Positions 8,350 through 17,268 of a stretch of DNA of 64,000 bases are shown here, in pieces. A program made the position numbers and the translations under genes. A model generated the notes under the pieces. That model did not search any database. It worked only from the letters and a program-made list of their open reading frames with translations, and was not told the origin of the DNA. This DNA comes from Williamwhitmania taraxaci (GTDB lineage Bacteria; Bacteroidota; Bacteroidia; Bacteroidales; Williamwhitmaniaceae): positions 1 to 64,000 of the forward strand of contig NZ_FMYP01000011.1 of NCBI RefSeq assembly GCF_900096565.1. Reading direction: 5' to 3'. Positions within the stretch are counted from its first letter, which is position 1, and every line of letters begins with the position of its first letter.

Positions 8350-8371
8350 AAAAATCACAGTATAGTGTGAT
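8350..8371. repeat. 22-bp dyad repeat, copy 1
   Basis: AAAAATCACAG followed by TATAGTGTGAT. It contains the inverted pair ATCACA/TGTGAT with a 6-bp spacer and matches copy 2 at 20 of 22 positions. Confidence 0.7.
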
Positions 8372-8410
8372 AGTAGGTTAATTTCAGGAATTGCTGTTCT
8401 GTATTAACTT

Positions 8411-8432
8411 AAAAATCAAATTATAGTGTGAT
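8411..8432. repeat. 22-bp dyad repeat, copy 2
   Basis: AAAAATCAAAT followed by TATAGTGTGAT. It differs from copy 1 at two positions and lies 61 bp downstream in the same orientation. Here the inverted pair is AAAAATCA/TGATTTTT, extending to 8436. Confidence 0.7.
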
Positions 8433-8544
8433 TTTTCTTTTGTAATTGGAGAATATGACACCAATCTAAAGCCAATTTTATCGATTTCGCTACACGATTA
8501 GGTGTAACCGAAGGTAGGACTGAAGTATTATTAACTCCTAATAT

Positions 8545-9945
8545 TTATTTTCCAATACAAAACTTCGAGAATATATTGCCAAGAACCTCATCGTTAGTTA
8601 TTTCGCCAGTAATGGTACCCAAGTAGTGTAATACCTCTCTTATATCTTGCGAAAGTAGATCGTTTGGGAGATTGTTGGAAAGCCCTGCTAGTGCTCGCTC
8701 TATACCAATTTTGACCTGATTAAGCGCCTCAAAATGTCTTGCATTGCTCACCAATACGTCGCCGTGGAGTTTCGTCGTGTCCATCACCACATTTGTAAGA
8801 GCGGTATGCAGTTCGTTTAGATTGCTGCCATCCTTTGCCGAAATGGTAATGACTTGGATGGCCGTTTTAATTTGCTTGGCAATTAACTGCTCCACGATGG
8901 TACTGCTGGCTTTATCTGCCTTATTAAGCAGTGCGAGAATCGTTTTTCCATTCAACCCAAATCGATTCACAATTTCATTGAGAAAGTCAACTTCATCCTG
9001 AGCATTTGCCGTGAGATCAAGCAGTGCTATAATAACGGACGCTCCCTCCATCTTTTGAAAGCTGCGCTCAATTCCCATTGTTTCAATTGTGTCCTGACTT
9101 TCGCGGATTCCGGCTGTATCAATCAATCGGAAACCAATTCCGTTAATCACGATTAGGTCCTCAATGGAATCGCGGGTGGTACCAGCAATTTCCGAAACAA
9201 TTGCGCGCTCTTCTTTTAGCAACGTGTTTAGAAGCGTGGACTTACCTGCATTGGGTTTTCCCGCAATGGCCACTGGTATACCTTTCTTTATGGCATTGCC
9301 GAGGGAAAATGATTCGGTTAAACTTTTTGCGTATGCCGCAATTTCGAGCATAAGGTTTCGAAGCAAGGATCGCTCGGCAAACTCTACATCCTCTTCACCA
9401 AAGTCGAGCTCAAGCTCAAGCAGGGATACAAAGTTCAACAGCTTTTCACGTAGTTGATGTATCTCGTTCGATAAATTTCCTTTAAGTTGGTTGAGCGCCA
9501 ATCGGTGATTAGCCTCTGAATCTGAGGCAATAAGATCGGCAACTGCTTCAGCCTGAGATAAATCTAGTTTCCCATTTAAAAAGGCTCGAAGTGTATACTC
9601 TCCGGGTTGAGCCATGCGAGCCCCAACCTCAATAAATCGCTGAAGAATTTGCTGCTGGATGTATGAGGAACCGTGGCAGCTTATTTCGGCGGAATCTTCG
9701 CCGGTGTAGGAGTGAGGTGCACGAAATAGTGAAACTAGCACCTCATCAATGAGGCTATCATTATGGTCTACAATTGTGCCGAAGTGAATTGTGTTTCCTT
9801 TTTGAGCGACCAGCGTTTTTCCATTCTTGGCAGAAATGAATACTTTGTCAACCAATTCAATGGCTCCTTTTCCACTAACTCTTATAATGGCAATGGCACC
9901 AACTCCTGCTGGGGTAGCAATGGCTGTAATAACTGCGTTATCCAT
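8545..9945 (-). CDS. mnmE: tRNA uridine-5-carboxymethylaminomethyl(34) synthesis GTPase MnmE
   Basis: A 466-residue protein (start at 9945; the in-frame start at 9972 adds a non-conserved leader). It has the N-terminal tetrahydrofolate-binding domain, helical domain and inserted GTPase domain. Visible motifs are GKPNAGKST (P-loop), TTRDS, DTAG and NKAD, and the C-terminal catalytic CIGK box. With MnmG it installs the cmnm5 group on U34 of several tRNAs. It is monocistronic, convergent with the hemerythrin gene and divergent from sucD. All key residues are intact. Confidence 0.97.
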   Translation of the reverse strand: MDNAVITAIATPAGVGAIAIIRVSGKGAIELVDKVFISAKNGKTLVAQKGNTIHFGTIVDHNDSLIDEVLVSLFRAPHSYTGEDSAEISCHGSSYIQQQILQRFIEVGARMAQPGEYTLRAFLNGKLDLSQAEAVADLIASDSEANHRLALNQLKGNLSNEIHQLREKLLNFVSLLELELDFGEEDVEFAERSLLRNLMLEIAAYAKSLTESFSLGNAIKKGIPVAIAGKPNAGKSTLLNTLLKEERAIVSEIAGTTRDSIEDLIVINGIGFRLIDTAGIRESQDTIETMGIERSFQKMEGASVIIALLDLTANAQDEVDFLNEIVNRFGLNGKTILALLNKADKASSTIVEQLIAKQIKTAIQVITISAKDGSNLNELHTALTNVVMDTTKLHGDVLVSNARHFEALNQVKIGIERALAGLSNNLPNDLLSQDIREVLHYLGTITGEITNDEVLGNIFSKFCIGK

Positions 9946-10262
9946 GGATTTATTTTTCACAAAAATAGTCAAGTTATACGATTCAAAGAAAATGTGATCA
10001 GAGATTGATGACAGGTGCGTTTTTATAGTCTTTCAATGATTAGGCATACTGTGTGTTGAGTGGTTTTTATTATCAAAATAATATTGTAGAAAATTTGTTT
10101 TGCCCTATCGTTTATGGATTATGAAATTTATCATCTTGTTCGTGCACCTTCTTTTGCATAGACTTTAAACATTATTAACTTTTGGCTGTTTAATTTCCAT
10201 TATAGTTAAATGATTCTCGAATTTTAATCGTAATATTAACCTATCACCATCAAAGTAAGCAT
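9946..10262. other. Intergenic region between mnmE and sucD
   Basis: About 317 bp, AT-rich, without a convincing gene. It should hold the divergent promoters of mnmE and sucD, but I see no perfect TTTG-N19-TAnnTTTG pair; a near match TAACTTTTG occurs around 10179. Nothing else stands out. Confidence 0.5.
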
Positions 10263-11135
10263 ATGAGCGTATTGGTCAACAAACATTCGAAAGTACTAGT
10301 GCATGGGTTTACCGGCTCGGAGGGAACCTTTCATGCCCAGCAGATGATTGAATACGGTACCAACGTTGTGGGAGGGGTTACCCCAGGAAAAGGTGGCCAA
10401 TCACACCTCAATCTTCCTGTCTTTAATACAGCCAAGGAGGCTGTTCAAATTACTGGTGCCGATGTATCGATAATCTTTGTGCCACCTGCTTATGCTGCTG
10501 ATTCTATTCTGGAAGCTGCCGATGCCGGTGTAAAACTGATTGTTGCCATTACTGAGGGTATTCCCACTTCGGATATGGTTAAGGTTAAGGAATTTTTAGC
10601 GGGGAAACCCGATGTAACCCTTGTTGGGCCAAATTGCCCTGGCGTTATTACTCCTGGAGAAGCCAAGGTGGGCATTATGCCTGGCTTTATTCATAAGAAG
10701 GGCACTGTCGGTATAGTTTCTCGTTCTGGAACATTGACATACGAGGCAGTAGATCAGATAACTAAAGAGGGGCTAGGCCAAAGCACTTGCATTGGAATTG
10801 GGGGCGACCCAATTATTGGAACTACTACCCTTGATGCGGTAAAGTTATTAATGGCCGATGCTGCAACTCAGGGAATTGTAATGATAGGTGAAATCGGTGG
10901 AACGATGGAGACTGATGCTGCTCGATGGATTAAGGAGCATGGCACTAAACCTGTGGTTGGATTTATTGCAGGTCAAACTGCGCCAAAAGGACGAAGAATG
11001 GGTCATGCTGGTGCTATAATTGGTGGTGCGGAGGATACTGCTGCTGCCAAAATGAAAATTATGCGCGAGTGTGGGATTTCGGTTGTTGAATCGCCTGCCG
11101 ACTTGGGCAAGACTATGGCTGCATTGCTCAAATAG
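10263..11135 (+). CDS. sucD: Succinyl-CoA ligase (ADP/GDP-forming) alpha subunit
   Basis: A 290-residue protein, full length for SucD. It has the CoA-binding Rossmann half ([12 protein letters not shown], 13-24), VGPNCPG (121-127), and the ligase half with the phospho-histidine in GHAGAII (H248). With SucC it interconverts succinyl-CoA and succinate with nucleotide phosphorylation. No sucC lies next to it in the window, so the beta subunit must be encoded elsewhere, as in many Bacteroidetes. A weak hairpin follows the stop codon. Confidence 0.96.
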   Translation: MSVLVNKHSKVLVHGFTGSEGTFHAQQMIEYGTNVVGGVTPGKGGQSHLNLPVFNTAKEAVQITGADVSIIFVPPAYAADSILEAADAGVKLIVAITEGIPTSDMVKVKEFLAGKPDVTLVGPNCPGVITPGEAKVGIMPGFIHKKGTVGIVSRSGTLTYEAVDQITKEGLGQSTCIGIGGDPIIGTTTLDAVKLLMADAATQGIVMIGEIGGTMETDAARWIKEHGTKPVVGFIAGQTAPKGRRMGHAGAIIGGAEDTAAAKMKIMRECGISVVESPADLGKTMAALLK

Positions 11136-11156
11136 CTATAGCTGAATTGCTGTATT

Positions 11157-11188
11157 AATAGCCTCAATTCTCACGGATTGGGGCTATT
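11157..11188 (+). terminator. Probable terminator after sucD
   Basis: AATAGCC and GGCTATT close a hairpin with further pairing (TCAAT/ATTGG) inside. Only short T stretches follow, so it is a weak intrinsic terminator candidate. Confidence 0.55.
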
Positions 11189-11320
11189 TCTATTTGGCGA
11201 ATAAAGGTAATTAGTAGTAATCTAGGTTATTACTCTGATAGAACATTACTGTTTTTAGCAAATAGTTCAGTCGATAAATCACAAGTCAGCAGTGATTATA
11301 CTGAAATTCTTCTCACCAAT

Positions 11321-11355
11321 TTTGCCGTCATTATTTACTCCTTTTGCTATTTTTG
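11321..11355 (+). promoter_or_regulatory. Promoter of the HEAT-like protein gene
   Basis: TTTG (11321-11324), a 23-bp spacer and TATTTTTG (11348-11355) resemble a Bacteroidetes promoter with a slightly long spacer. The -7 box ends 15 bp before the TTG codon at 11371. Confidence 0.55.
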
Positions 11356-11370
11356 CAAAAAAACTATCCC

Positions 11371-11904
11371 TTGAAAACTATTCAAGACGTAGAGTCAAAC
11401 CTTCAAGTATCGAGTAAAAAAGCGGTTATAAGCGTTGCACAGGCGGTGGAAGCGAATATCTTATTAGCCGAAGAGTTATTTGAATTGGCTATCAGCAATC
11501 GACAGCCTCTTGCTTGGCGTGCGGCTTGGACATTCAGCTATCTGGCCGATTGTAACTCTCCAATTTTTGAACGCTATATCCCTCGTATTATTAATGCGCT
11601 ACTGCACATAAGTCATCATGGTCAGCGAGGTTGCTTTTATAGAATGCTGAGCCACAGCAAATTTAAGGCAGAGGAGTATAGTGAACTACTCGATTTTTCC
11701 ATTGATATTCTTCTTAAGCCAACAATTCGTGCCTCGCATAAGTTTTATTGCCTCGATGTGCTTGAAAAATTTGCTGTGCAGATTCCTGAACTCAGGGGTG
11801 AATTAATAATGGTGGTTGAAGCGGCATTGCCAAACTTTGAAACAGAAACACTGAAGCGTAAGGGAAATAGTTGGCTAAGTAAAATGACGAACATTAGACC
11901 GTGA
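11371..11904 (+). CDS. HEAT-repeat-like hypothetical protein
   Basis: A 177-residue soluble, helix-rich protein of a Bacteroidetes type sometimes labelled adenylosuccinate lyase-like, but with no lyase motifs. WRAAWTFSYLAD and the repeated alternation of Leu/Ile with charged residues suggest alpha-alpha (HEAT/ARM-like) repeats, and thus a protein-interaction role. I placed the start at the TTG codon at 11371, because the nine codons further upstream overlap the -7 promoter box. It is monocistronic. No catalytic residues are recognised. Confidence 0.7.
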   Translation: MKTIQDVESNLQVSSKKAVISVAQAVEANILLAEELFELAISNRQPLAWRAAWTFSYLADCNSPIFERYIPRIINALLHISHHGQRGCFYRMLSHSKFKAEEYSELLDFSIDILLKPTIRASHKFYCLDVLEKFAVQIPELRGELIMVVEAALPNFETETLKRKGNSWLSKMTNIRP

Positions 11905-12014
11905 AAATAAAGTATTTTAGTTAAAATATTATTGATCAATTATCTACTAAATAGGTTTGCATGTCTGTTAAAGGAAGAATAATTCCGATGATCTCTCCTT
12001 CTTGTTTCTTTTCA

Positions 12015-12022
12015 TACCTTTG
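12015..12022 (+). promoter_or_regulatory. Possible -7 box for the EamA transporter gene
   Basis: TACCTTTG matches TAnnTTTG but lies 164 bp before the chosen ATG, and no -33 box is clear. It would imply a long leader. Confidence 0.35.
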
Positions 12023-12186
12023 TTGCCTCCAATTTGGTCTCCAATGCTGCATACAACGGGCTACATCCTTCACGATTTCTAACAGCTGTGGCTAGGATTA
12101 TTCCTTAGCATAAAAATCCGTTACCTTACTTATTTTCTTACACTTCCTAAATGGGGTGTGGTTGTTCATTTCATTATATTGATATT

Positions 12187-13077
12187 ATGTTTCGCGGAGG
12201 ATTATTCGTATTCTTGGGCGCATGCAGCTATGGCGTGCTCTCTACATTTGTAAAATTGGCCTATGATGATGGTTTTTCTCTAGGTGAAGTTGTTGGGGCA
12301 CAAGTTTTTTTTGGCGTAATAATTTTATGGGGGATATGGTCATTTTTGCCTCAAAAACGCGCTGTTTTCGCAAATCCGCGTGTAAGTATAACGTTGATTT
12401 TGTCAGGAATAACCACGGCAATGGTGAGTATTTGCTACTATAAATGCGTGCAGCTACTTCCTGCATCTATAGCTATACTTCTTTTGATGCAATTCACTTG
12501 GATAGGCATACTTCTCGATTGGTTAATTTGTGGCAAGCGACCTTCTTTGCTACAGCTCGTTGCCGTAACTTTGATTTTAGGAGGTACCGCTTTAGCTGGG
12601 GGCTTGCTATCGTCAACCTCACAGGTATTTAGCTGGGTAGGTGTTTTTTATGGTATAGTTTCGGCTGTATGCTTCTCCCTCTTTATATTGGTAAGTGGAA
12701 GGGTTCGCAACTCACTGCATCCCATCGCTAAAAGTGCCCTTTTAATGACGGGTTCTTGCATTACCATTTTCTTAATATTTCCACCAATGTTTTTGGTAAA
12801 CGGTTCGTTGGGTGGAGGGCTTGCTCAATGGGCACTATGGCTTTCTGTGTTTGGGGTAGTTATACCTCCCGTCTTTTTTGCCAAAGGAATGCCAACGGTT
12901 GGTATTGGACTTGGATCCATTATCAGTTCAGCCGAATTGCCTGTAGCGGTAATAATGTCGGTAGTTGTACTGCACGAACAGCTGGTTATCTTGCAGTGGC
13001 TTGGTATTGCGGTAATACTTCTGGCTATTGCATTGCCTAGTATGGTTTTTTTTATGGTTAAACGTGCTGAGCACTGA
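12187..13077 (+). CDS. EamA/DMT family transporter
   Basis: A 296-residue integral membrane protein with about ten hydrophobic helices arranged as two EamA repeats, the layout of drug/metabolite transporters such as RhaT/YdcZ-like permeases. The ATG at 12187 is preferred because the upstream in-frame start adds a Cys-rich leader that breaks the first helix. It probably exports or imports a small metabolite across the inner membrane. Neighbours give no substrate clue. It converges with the large oxidoreductase gene and shares a strong bidirectional terminator with it. Confidence 0.88.
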   Translation: MFRGGLFVFLGACSYGVLSTFVKLAYDDGFSLGEVVGAQVFFGVIILWGIWSFLPQKRAVFANPRVSITLILSGITTAMVSICYYKCVQLLPASIAILLLMQFTWIGILLDWLICGKRPSLLQLVAVTLILGGTALAGGLLSSTSQVFSWVGVFYGIVSAVCFSLFILVSGRVRNSLHPIAKSALLMTGSCITIFLIFPPMFLVNGSLGGGLAQWALWLSVFGVVIPPVFFAKGMPTVGIGLGSIISSAELPVAVIMSVVVLHEQLVILQWLGIAVILLAIALPSMVFFMVKRAEH

Positions 13078-13095
13078 CCAATTTTCTTTCTCAAT

Positions 13096-13128
13096 AAAAA
13101 AAGAGAGCCGTTGTTGCTCTCTTTTTTT
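13096..13128. terminator. Bidirectional terminator between convergent genes
   Basis: A-run plus GAGAGC and GCTCTC plus T-run form a perfect stem of 13 bp with a 7-nt loop. The flanking A and T runs serve both strands, ending the EamA gene and the minus-strand oxidoreductase gene. Confidence 0.9.
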
Positions 13129-13149
13129 TAAACGGGATGTCTTAACCTA

Positions 13150-16083
13150 CTACTTGAGTGCATCAAAGAGTATTTCGATAGGATGAACGGCGCTTCGTCC
13201 TGTTCCATCGTGAATTTGATGGCGGCAGCTGGTTCCTGGAGCAGTAATTAGTGTTTTTGCGCTAGCCTTCCGAACAGCAGGAAATAAAACCAGCTCGCCA
13301 ACCTTCATTGAAAGTTCAAAGTGCTCTTTTTCGTAGCCAAACGAACCAGCCATACCACAGCAACCGGAGGGTATCTCCTTTACTGTGTAGTTCTTCGGAA
13401 TCGAAAGCATTTTCTTTGTTGGTTCAGTGCTTGCTACCGACTTCTGTTGGCAATGTCCATGCAGCAGGGTTTCTTTCTCAAGTTGGGTAAAGTCATTGGC
13501 TGAGATATTTCCATTGTCGAATTCCCTAACAATAAATTCCTCAAACAGAAGAGTATTAGGAGCAAGTTGCTTTGCTTTATTACGCAACTCTTTATCAACC
13601 AATGAAGGGTATTCATCTCTAAACGAAAGAATGGCTGATGGCTCTATTCCCACCAGAGGAGTTTCGCTTGTAATTATATCTGAAAGCAGCATTACATTCT
13701 GATTTGCAATGCGTTTTGCGGTTCTAATTAATCCTTTAGATATATAGGTGCGGCCACTCTCTCCATGTTTCGGAATTGCCACTTCATAACCAAGAGTTTG
13801 GAGTAGCTTAATTGCTTTTATACCAACTCCAACATCATTGAAGTTGGAAAATTCATCGCAGAATAAAAACACCTTTCCCTTGGCATTTAGTGGCTTAGCT
13901 ACTTGATTCTTCTTAAACCATCGTGCTAGTGTGGTTTTGTATAGAGTTGGTAGGTTTCTTTCGGGGTGAAAGCCAAGCGATTTCATAAGCAGGCGCGAAA
14001 CGTACCTGTTTGTTAACACGAAGTTTGTGATAGAGGGAGCCATCGACCCTAAGGCATTTATCTTGGTTATGTATGCTACTAACCTCGACCGCAAAGGAAT
14101 TCCGTGTTTATCGTAGTAGTGTTGAAGGAATTCAGCCTTAAGTTTTGCCATATCTACGCTCGAGGGACACTCCGATTTACACCCCTTACAGCTTAGGCAG
14201 AGATCCATAATTTCGTATATTTCCTTGTGATCAAAGGGGCTTTCTTTTGTGCTGTTGGTAAGAAATTCCCGTAATATATTGGCTCGCGCTCGTGTGGTGG
14301 ATGATTCGTTGCGGCTAGCCATGTAGCTGGGGCACATGGTGCCGCCTGCCTTTTCGGTTTTTCGGCAATCGCCCGATCCATTGCACTTTTCAGCTTCACG
14401 TAAAATTCCCCCCTCCTCGCTAAAATCGAAAATGGTTTCTATATTACGATTTGGTTTGCCCGGCTCATACCTCAAGCTTGTATTCATTTGCGGGGTATTC
14501 ACTATCTTGTTGGGATTGAAAATGCCGGCAGGATCAAATACATCCTTAATTTCTTTCATCCAGCCATAGCATTTTTCGCCCACCATTATAGGAATAAATT
14601 CGCCGCGCAAACGCCCATCACCATGCTCACCACTCAATGATCCCTTGTATCGCTTCACAAGATGAGCAGTATCAATCGCCACACTTCGAAAGAGATCAAC
14701 ATCCTTGGGGTCTTTTAGGTTGAGAATGGGGCGGAGGTGTAGTTCGCCGGTTCCTATATGGGCATGGTAAACGCAATCGAGATTATACTTCTCCATTATT
14801 TGGGCAAAATCGTGCATGTAATCTGGTAGACGCACTGGTGCAACAGCGGTGTCTTCGATGACAGAAACTGGTTTTGCATCTCCCTTCATATTCGAAAGAA
14901 CCCCTAGACCTGCTTTTCGTAAGTTCCAAACTTTTTTAACCTCGGTACCCCAAATTACAGGAAAATGGTAACCATAGCCATTTAGGCGCATTTCTGCCTC
15001 CATCTTTTCAGCCAACTCCTCAATCTCACTCCTAGTTTCTCGTGCAAATTCAACTATGAGAATTGCTCCTGGATCTCCTTCTACAAAAAAGCGGTTCTTC
15101 CGTTGCTCTATATTATCTTTTGTAAGCGAAAGGATGGTATTATCCATCATTTCAACGGCACCTGGATTATATTTTAGAGCAATTAGGTTGGCCTTGAAGG
15201 CTTCTTCCTTTGTGTGTAGATGTATGCAGACTACTGCTTTTTCTTTTGGTGGGACGGGGAGTAGGTTAAGGGTAATTTCGGTTATGATGCCAAGGGTTCC
15301 TTCCGATCCTGCTATGAGGGCGCAAAGATTAAATGGCTTGTTTTCGCTGGAAAACGGGGCGGATTCACACAGCAAATCGAGTGCATAACCGGTATTTCTA
15401 CGCTTAAGACTCTTGTCTGGGAATTGTGATGTAATCTCGTTTCGGTTTTCTTCCACCGATAGAATTGATTGTATCTTTCGATATATCTCGCCTTCTAACG
15501 ACTGGAGGGCGATTTTCTCTTCACATTCAGTAGATGAAAGTGGTTTAAATTCAACCTCTGAACCATCGGCGAGAAGCATTTTCAATGAGATTAGATGGTC
15601 CCGGGTACTGCCATATATTAAGGAATGAGAACCACACGAGTTATTTCCAACCATTCCGCCCATCATACATCGGTTCGAGGTGGAGGTCTCCGGTCCAAAA
15701 AAGAGCCCGTAGGTTTCTAGGTGTTGGTTCAGCTCATCGAGTATTACTCCAGGCTGAACCTTTACCCAAAGTCTATCTTGGTTTAGTTCAATGATTTGAC
15801 CAAAGTATCGCGAAATATCCACAACTAATCCATCACCAACCACTTGGCCTGCAAGAGAAGTGCCTGCTGCCCGAGGTATAAGCGGAATACTATTTGCTGA
15901 GGCAAAACGGATGAGTTTTTGAAGATCAAATATGTTTCGGGGTATGGCAACGCCTATAGGAATTTCACGGTATGCTGAAGCGTCGGTTGCATACTGCATG
16001 CGCGCGCTTATATCTGTAAACAGTTCGCCTTCAAGTTGCTTTTTTAGTAAGGTAAGGCTGTTGGTTTTATGGTTTACTTTCAT
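13150..16083 (-). CDS. FAD-binding and Fe-S oxidoreductase (YdiJ/D-lactate dehydrogenase-like)
   Basis: A 977-residue fusion. The N-terminal FAD_binding_4 domain has PRAAGTSLAGQ and MMGGMVGNNSCG. A FAD-oxidase C-terminal domain ends near residue 530. Then come a ferredoxin-like part (CNGSGDC..CPSY and CLSCKGCKSECP) and a C-terminal CCG-type domain (SGCCGMAGSFG). This is the layout of YdiJ and of D-2-hydroxyacid or D-2-hydroxyglutarate dehydrogenases. It likely oxidises a 2-hydroxy acid such as D-lactate and passes electrons to quinone or another acceptor. The exact substrate is unknown. It is monocistronic. Confidence 0.9.
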   Translation of the reverse strand: MKVNHKTNSLTLLKKQLEGELFTDISARMQYATDASAYREIPIGVAIPRNIFDLQKLIRFASANSIPLIPRAAGTSLAGQVVGDGLVVDISRYFGQIIELNQDRLWVKVQPGVILDELNQHLETYGLFFGPETSTSNRCMMGGMVGNNSCGSHSLIYGSTRDHLISLKMLLADGSEVEFKPLSSTECEEKIALQSLEGEIYRKIQSILSVEENRNEITSQFPDKSLKRRNTGYALDLLCESAPFSSENKPFNLCALIAGSEGTLGIITEITLNLLPVPPKEKAVVCIHLHTKEEAFKANLIALKYNPGAVEMMDNTILSLTKDNIEQRKNRFFVEGDPGAILIVEFARETRSEIEELAEKMEAEMRLNGYGYHFPVIWGTEVKKVWNLRKAGLGVLSNMKGDAKPVSVIEDTAVAPVRLPDYMHDFAQIMEKYNLDCVYHAHIGTGELHLRPILNLKDPKDVDLFRSVAIDTAHLVKRYKGSLSGEHGDGRLRGEFIPIMVGEKCYGWMKEIKDVFDPAGIFNPNKIVNTPQMNTSLRYEPGKPNRNIETIFDFSEEGGILREAEKCNGSGDCRKTEKAGGTMCPSYMASRNESSTTRARANILREFLTNSTKESPFDHKEIYEIMDLCLSCKGCKSECPSSVDMAKLKAEFLQHYYDKHGIPLRSRLVAYITKINALGSMAPSITNFVLTNRYVSRLLMKSLGFHPERNLPTLYKTTLARWFKKNQVAKPLNAKGKVFLFCDEFSNFNDVGVGIKAIKLLQTLGYEVAIPKHGESGRTYISKGLIRTAKRIANQNVMLLSDIITSETPLVGIEPSAILSFRDEYPSLVDKELRNKAKQLAPNTLLFEEFIVREFDNGNISANDFTQLEKETLLHGHCQQKSVASTEPTKKMLSIPKNYTVKEIPSGCCGMAGSFGYEKEHFELSMKVGELVLFPAVRKASAKTLITAPGTSCRHQIHDGTGRSAVHPIEILFDALK

Positions 16084-16272
16084 TGGGCTCTTATTTAAGG
16101 AGCCGTAAAAGTAAAAAATCCTAAGTGAGTAGTTTTCTATTCTGATAATTAATTCCGTTTAAATGCAGTTGCTTCTACGATTGTTGCGATATCTGTGTTA
16201 ACTTACCATATGTTTTGGCAGAAGGATATTCTGCACATGTTTGTCTTCTGTAACTATACCAATAGAAATTAT

Positions 16273-16280
16273 TACTTTTG
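16273..16280 (+). promoter_or_regulatory. -7 box upstream of the Y1 transposase-like gene
   Basis: TACTTTTG matches TAnnTTTG and ends 16 bp before the ATG at 16297. This supports that start over an earlier in-frame one. Confidence 0.5.
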
Positions 16281-16296
16281 TAAAAAAGAAATAGCT

Positions 16297-16728
16297 ATGT
16301 CCTATTTTCGAATTTGGATGCACGTGGTGCTAATTACTGAGGGGCAGGAAGAGTTGTTGGATGATGTTACGGCTAATAGTATTACGTCCAACATAAAAGC
16401 GAAGGCAATGGAAAAGGGGATTCTTGTGGATTCTGCAGGTGCCTCGAAGGAGCATGTACACTTTCTGATTTCTCTCGGTGTAAATCAGAACGTAGGCGCG
16501 GTAATTGAAGATTTAAAGGAAATAGTTAGTAGAATGGTGAATATGCCAAAGTTAACAGCTACACCTCTGTTTTGGGATGATGGTTATTTTGCTTTCTCTG
16601 CAAGCCATTCACTAATTGATAAGGTTAGGGAATACATCAAGGGACAGGTTGTTTTGCACCAGCGAAAAACGTTTCAAGAGGAGTTTTCCGAGTTTTGCGA
16701 GAAGCATGGCTTTATAATAAAGCGGTAA
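16297..16728 (+). CDS. IS200/REP-associated Y1 (HUH) transposase-like protein
   Basis: A 143-residue Y1_Tnp domain protein. The HUH motif appears as HVH (H53, H55), and the likely nucleophile is Y113 in REYIKGQ; FWDDGYFAFSASHS is the typical family block before it. The ATG at 16297 is chosen because a -7 box lies just upstream, inside the longer frame that starts at 16195. No TnpB/IS605 partner and no second copy are seen in the window. Downstream are several perfect palindromes, so it may be a domesticated REP-associated (RAYT) enzyme or a lone IS200-like element. Active-site residues look intact. Confidence 0.85.
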   Translation: MSYFRIWMHVVLITEGQEELLDDVTANSITSNIKAKAMEKGILVDSAGASKEHVHFLISLGVNQNVGAVIEDLKEIVSRMVNMPKLTATPLFWDDGYFAFSASHSLIDKVREYIKGQVVLHQRKTFQEEFSEFCEKHGFIIKR

Positions 16729-16746
16729 AATATTAGGCGGTTTGTA

Positions 16747-16765
16747 TTTCCTTTCAGAAAGGAAA
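16747..16765. repeat. Perfect palindrome directly downstream of the Y1 gene
   Basis: TTTCCTTTC-A-GAAAGGAAA has 9-bp arms with one central base and starts 19 bp after the stop codon. It could be an IS200/REP-type end hairpin recognised by the Y1 enzyme or a terminator lacking a T-run. Confidence 0.65.
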
Positions 16766-16782
16766 AATTAAGAAATTATTGC

Positions 16783-16797
16783 CTCTGATACTCAGAG
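16783..16797. repeat. Small palindrome
   Basis: CTCTGA-TAC-TCAGAG has perfect 6-bp arms. It is the second dyad downstream of the Y1 gene. Confidence 0.45.
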
Positions 16798-16953
16798 ATG
16801 CTAAGTGTAATTGTAAATTATTTTAGTATTTCTTCGCTTGGCTACTCCTAAATATTATGAAAACTGATACTTACGAATATTTTATTGGCACTTTTGGCAA
16901 TAATGCCTCTGAGCAGAAAAGAGGATTGTAAATATCTTTCATTGTCATAAGGC

Positions 16954-16971
16954 TAATAGGTTTCCCTATTA
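16954..16971. repeat. Small palindrome
   Basis: TAATAGG-TTTC-CCTATTA has perfect 7-bp arms and a tetraloop. It is the third dyad in this region. Confidence 0.5.
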
Positions 16972-17049
16972 TGGTCGAGGAATAGCGATTACAATCGTTT
17001 GTTTTTTCTTAAAACGAAGAAAGTCATGACTCTAATAGACATTGCTTGA

Positions 17050-17068
17050 GCCAGATGAGAAATCTGGC
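17050..17068. repeat. Small palindrome
   Basis: GCCAGAT-GAGAA-ATCTGGC has perfect 7-bp arms and a 5-nt loop, followed a few bases later by TTTT. It could be a weak terminator reading rightwards. Confidence 0.5.
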
Positions 17069-17233
17069 ACAGTTTTAACAAAAAGGTGTTGTAAAAATGC
17101 TTTTTTTTAGTGGAAACCACGCTTTTTTCAGTATTTTTACATCGGAATGCTGATTAATACAATATTCTGTAATACAATGTATTATATCAATATGGTTGCT
17201 AGGAATACTGCATTTGCCTTTTGTTACCGTAAC

Positions 17234-17268
17234 CGTGGTCTCAACCGCGTGGGGAGTTGTCACTCCTC
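17234..17268 (+). ncRNA. Candidate structured leader of ackA
   Basis: Two adjacent short hairpins lie 72-106 bp before the ackA ATG. The first is CGTGGT/ACCGCG with loop CTCA and one G-U pair. The second is GGGGAGT/ACTCCTC with loop TGTC and one G-U pair. The GC content of this patch is higher than that of its surroundings. It could be a regulatory leader; no known riboswitch class is recognised. Confidence 0.3.

Larger units (their letters stand above)
8201..8544. other. Palindrome-rich intergenic region between convergent genes
   Basis: No gene is seen in this 344-bp stretch. It holds TCTGAC/GTCAGA at 8283-8288 and 8327-8332, a palindrome GCAGTGA-T-TCACTGC at 8335-8349, and two copies of a 22-bp dyad at 8350-8371 and 8411-8432. 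No classical T-run terminator is evident for the upstream hemerythrin gene. It could hold a small RNA, paired terminators or a mobile-element remnant. Confidence 0.6.

Noticed and set aside
8354-8371. CRP-type binding site at ATCACA-N6-TGTGAT
   Set aside because: The half-sites are in the opposite orientation to the CRP consensus TGTGA-N6-TCACA, and no promoter is adjacent.
16747-17068. Copies of one REP or CRISPR-like repeat
   Set aside because: The four palindromes differ in sequence and spacing, so they are not repeats of one unit.
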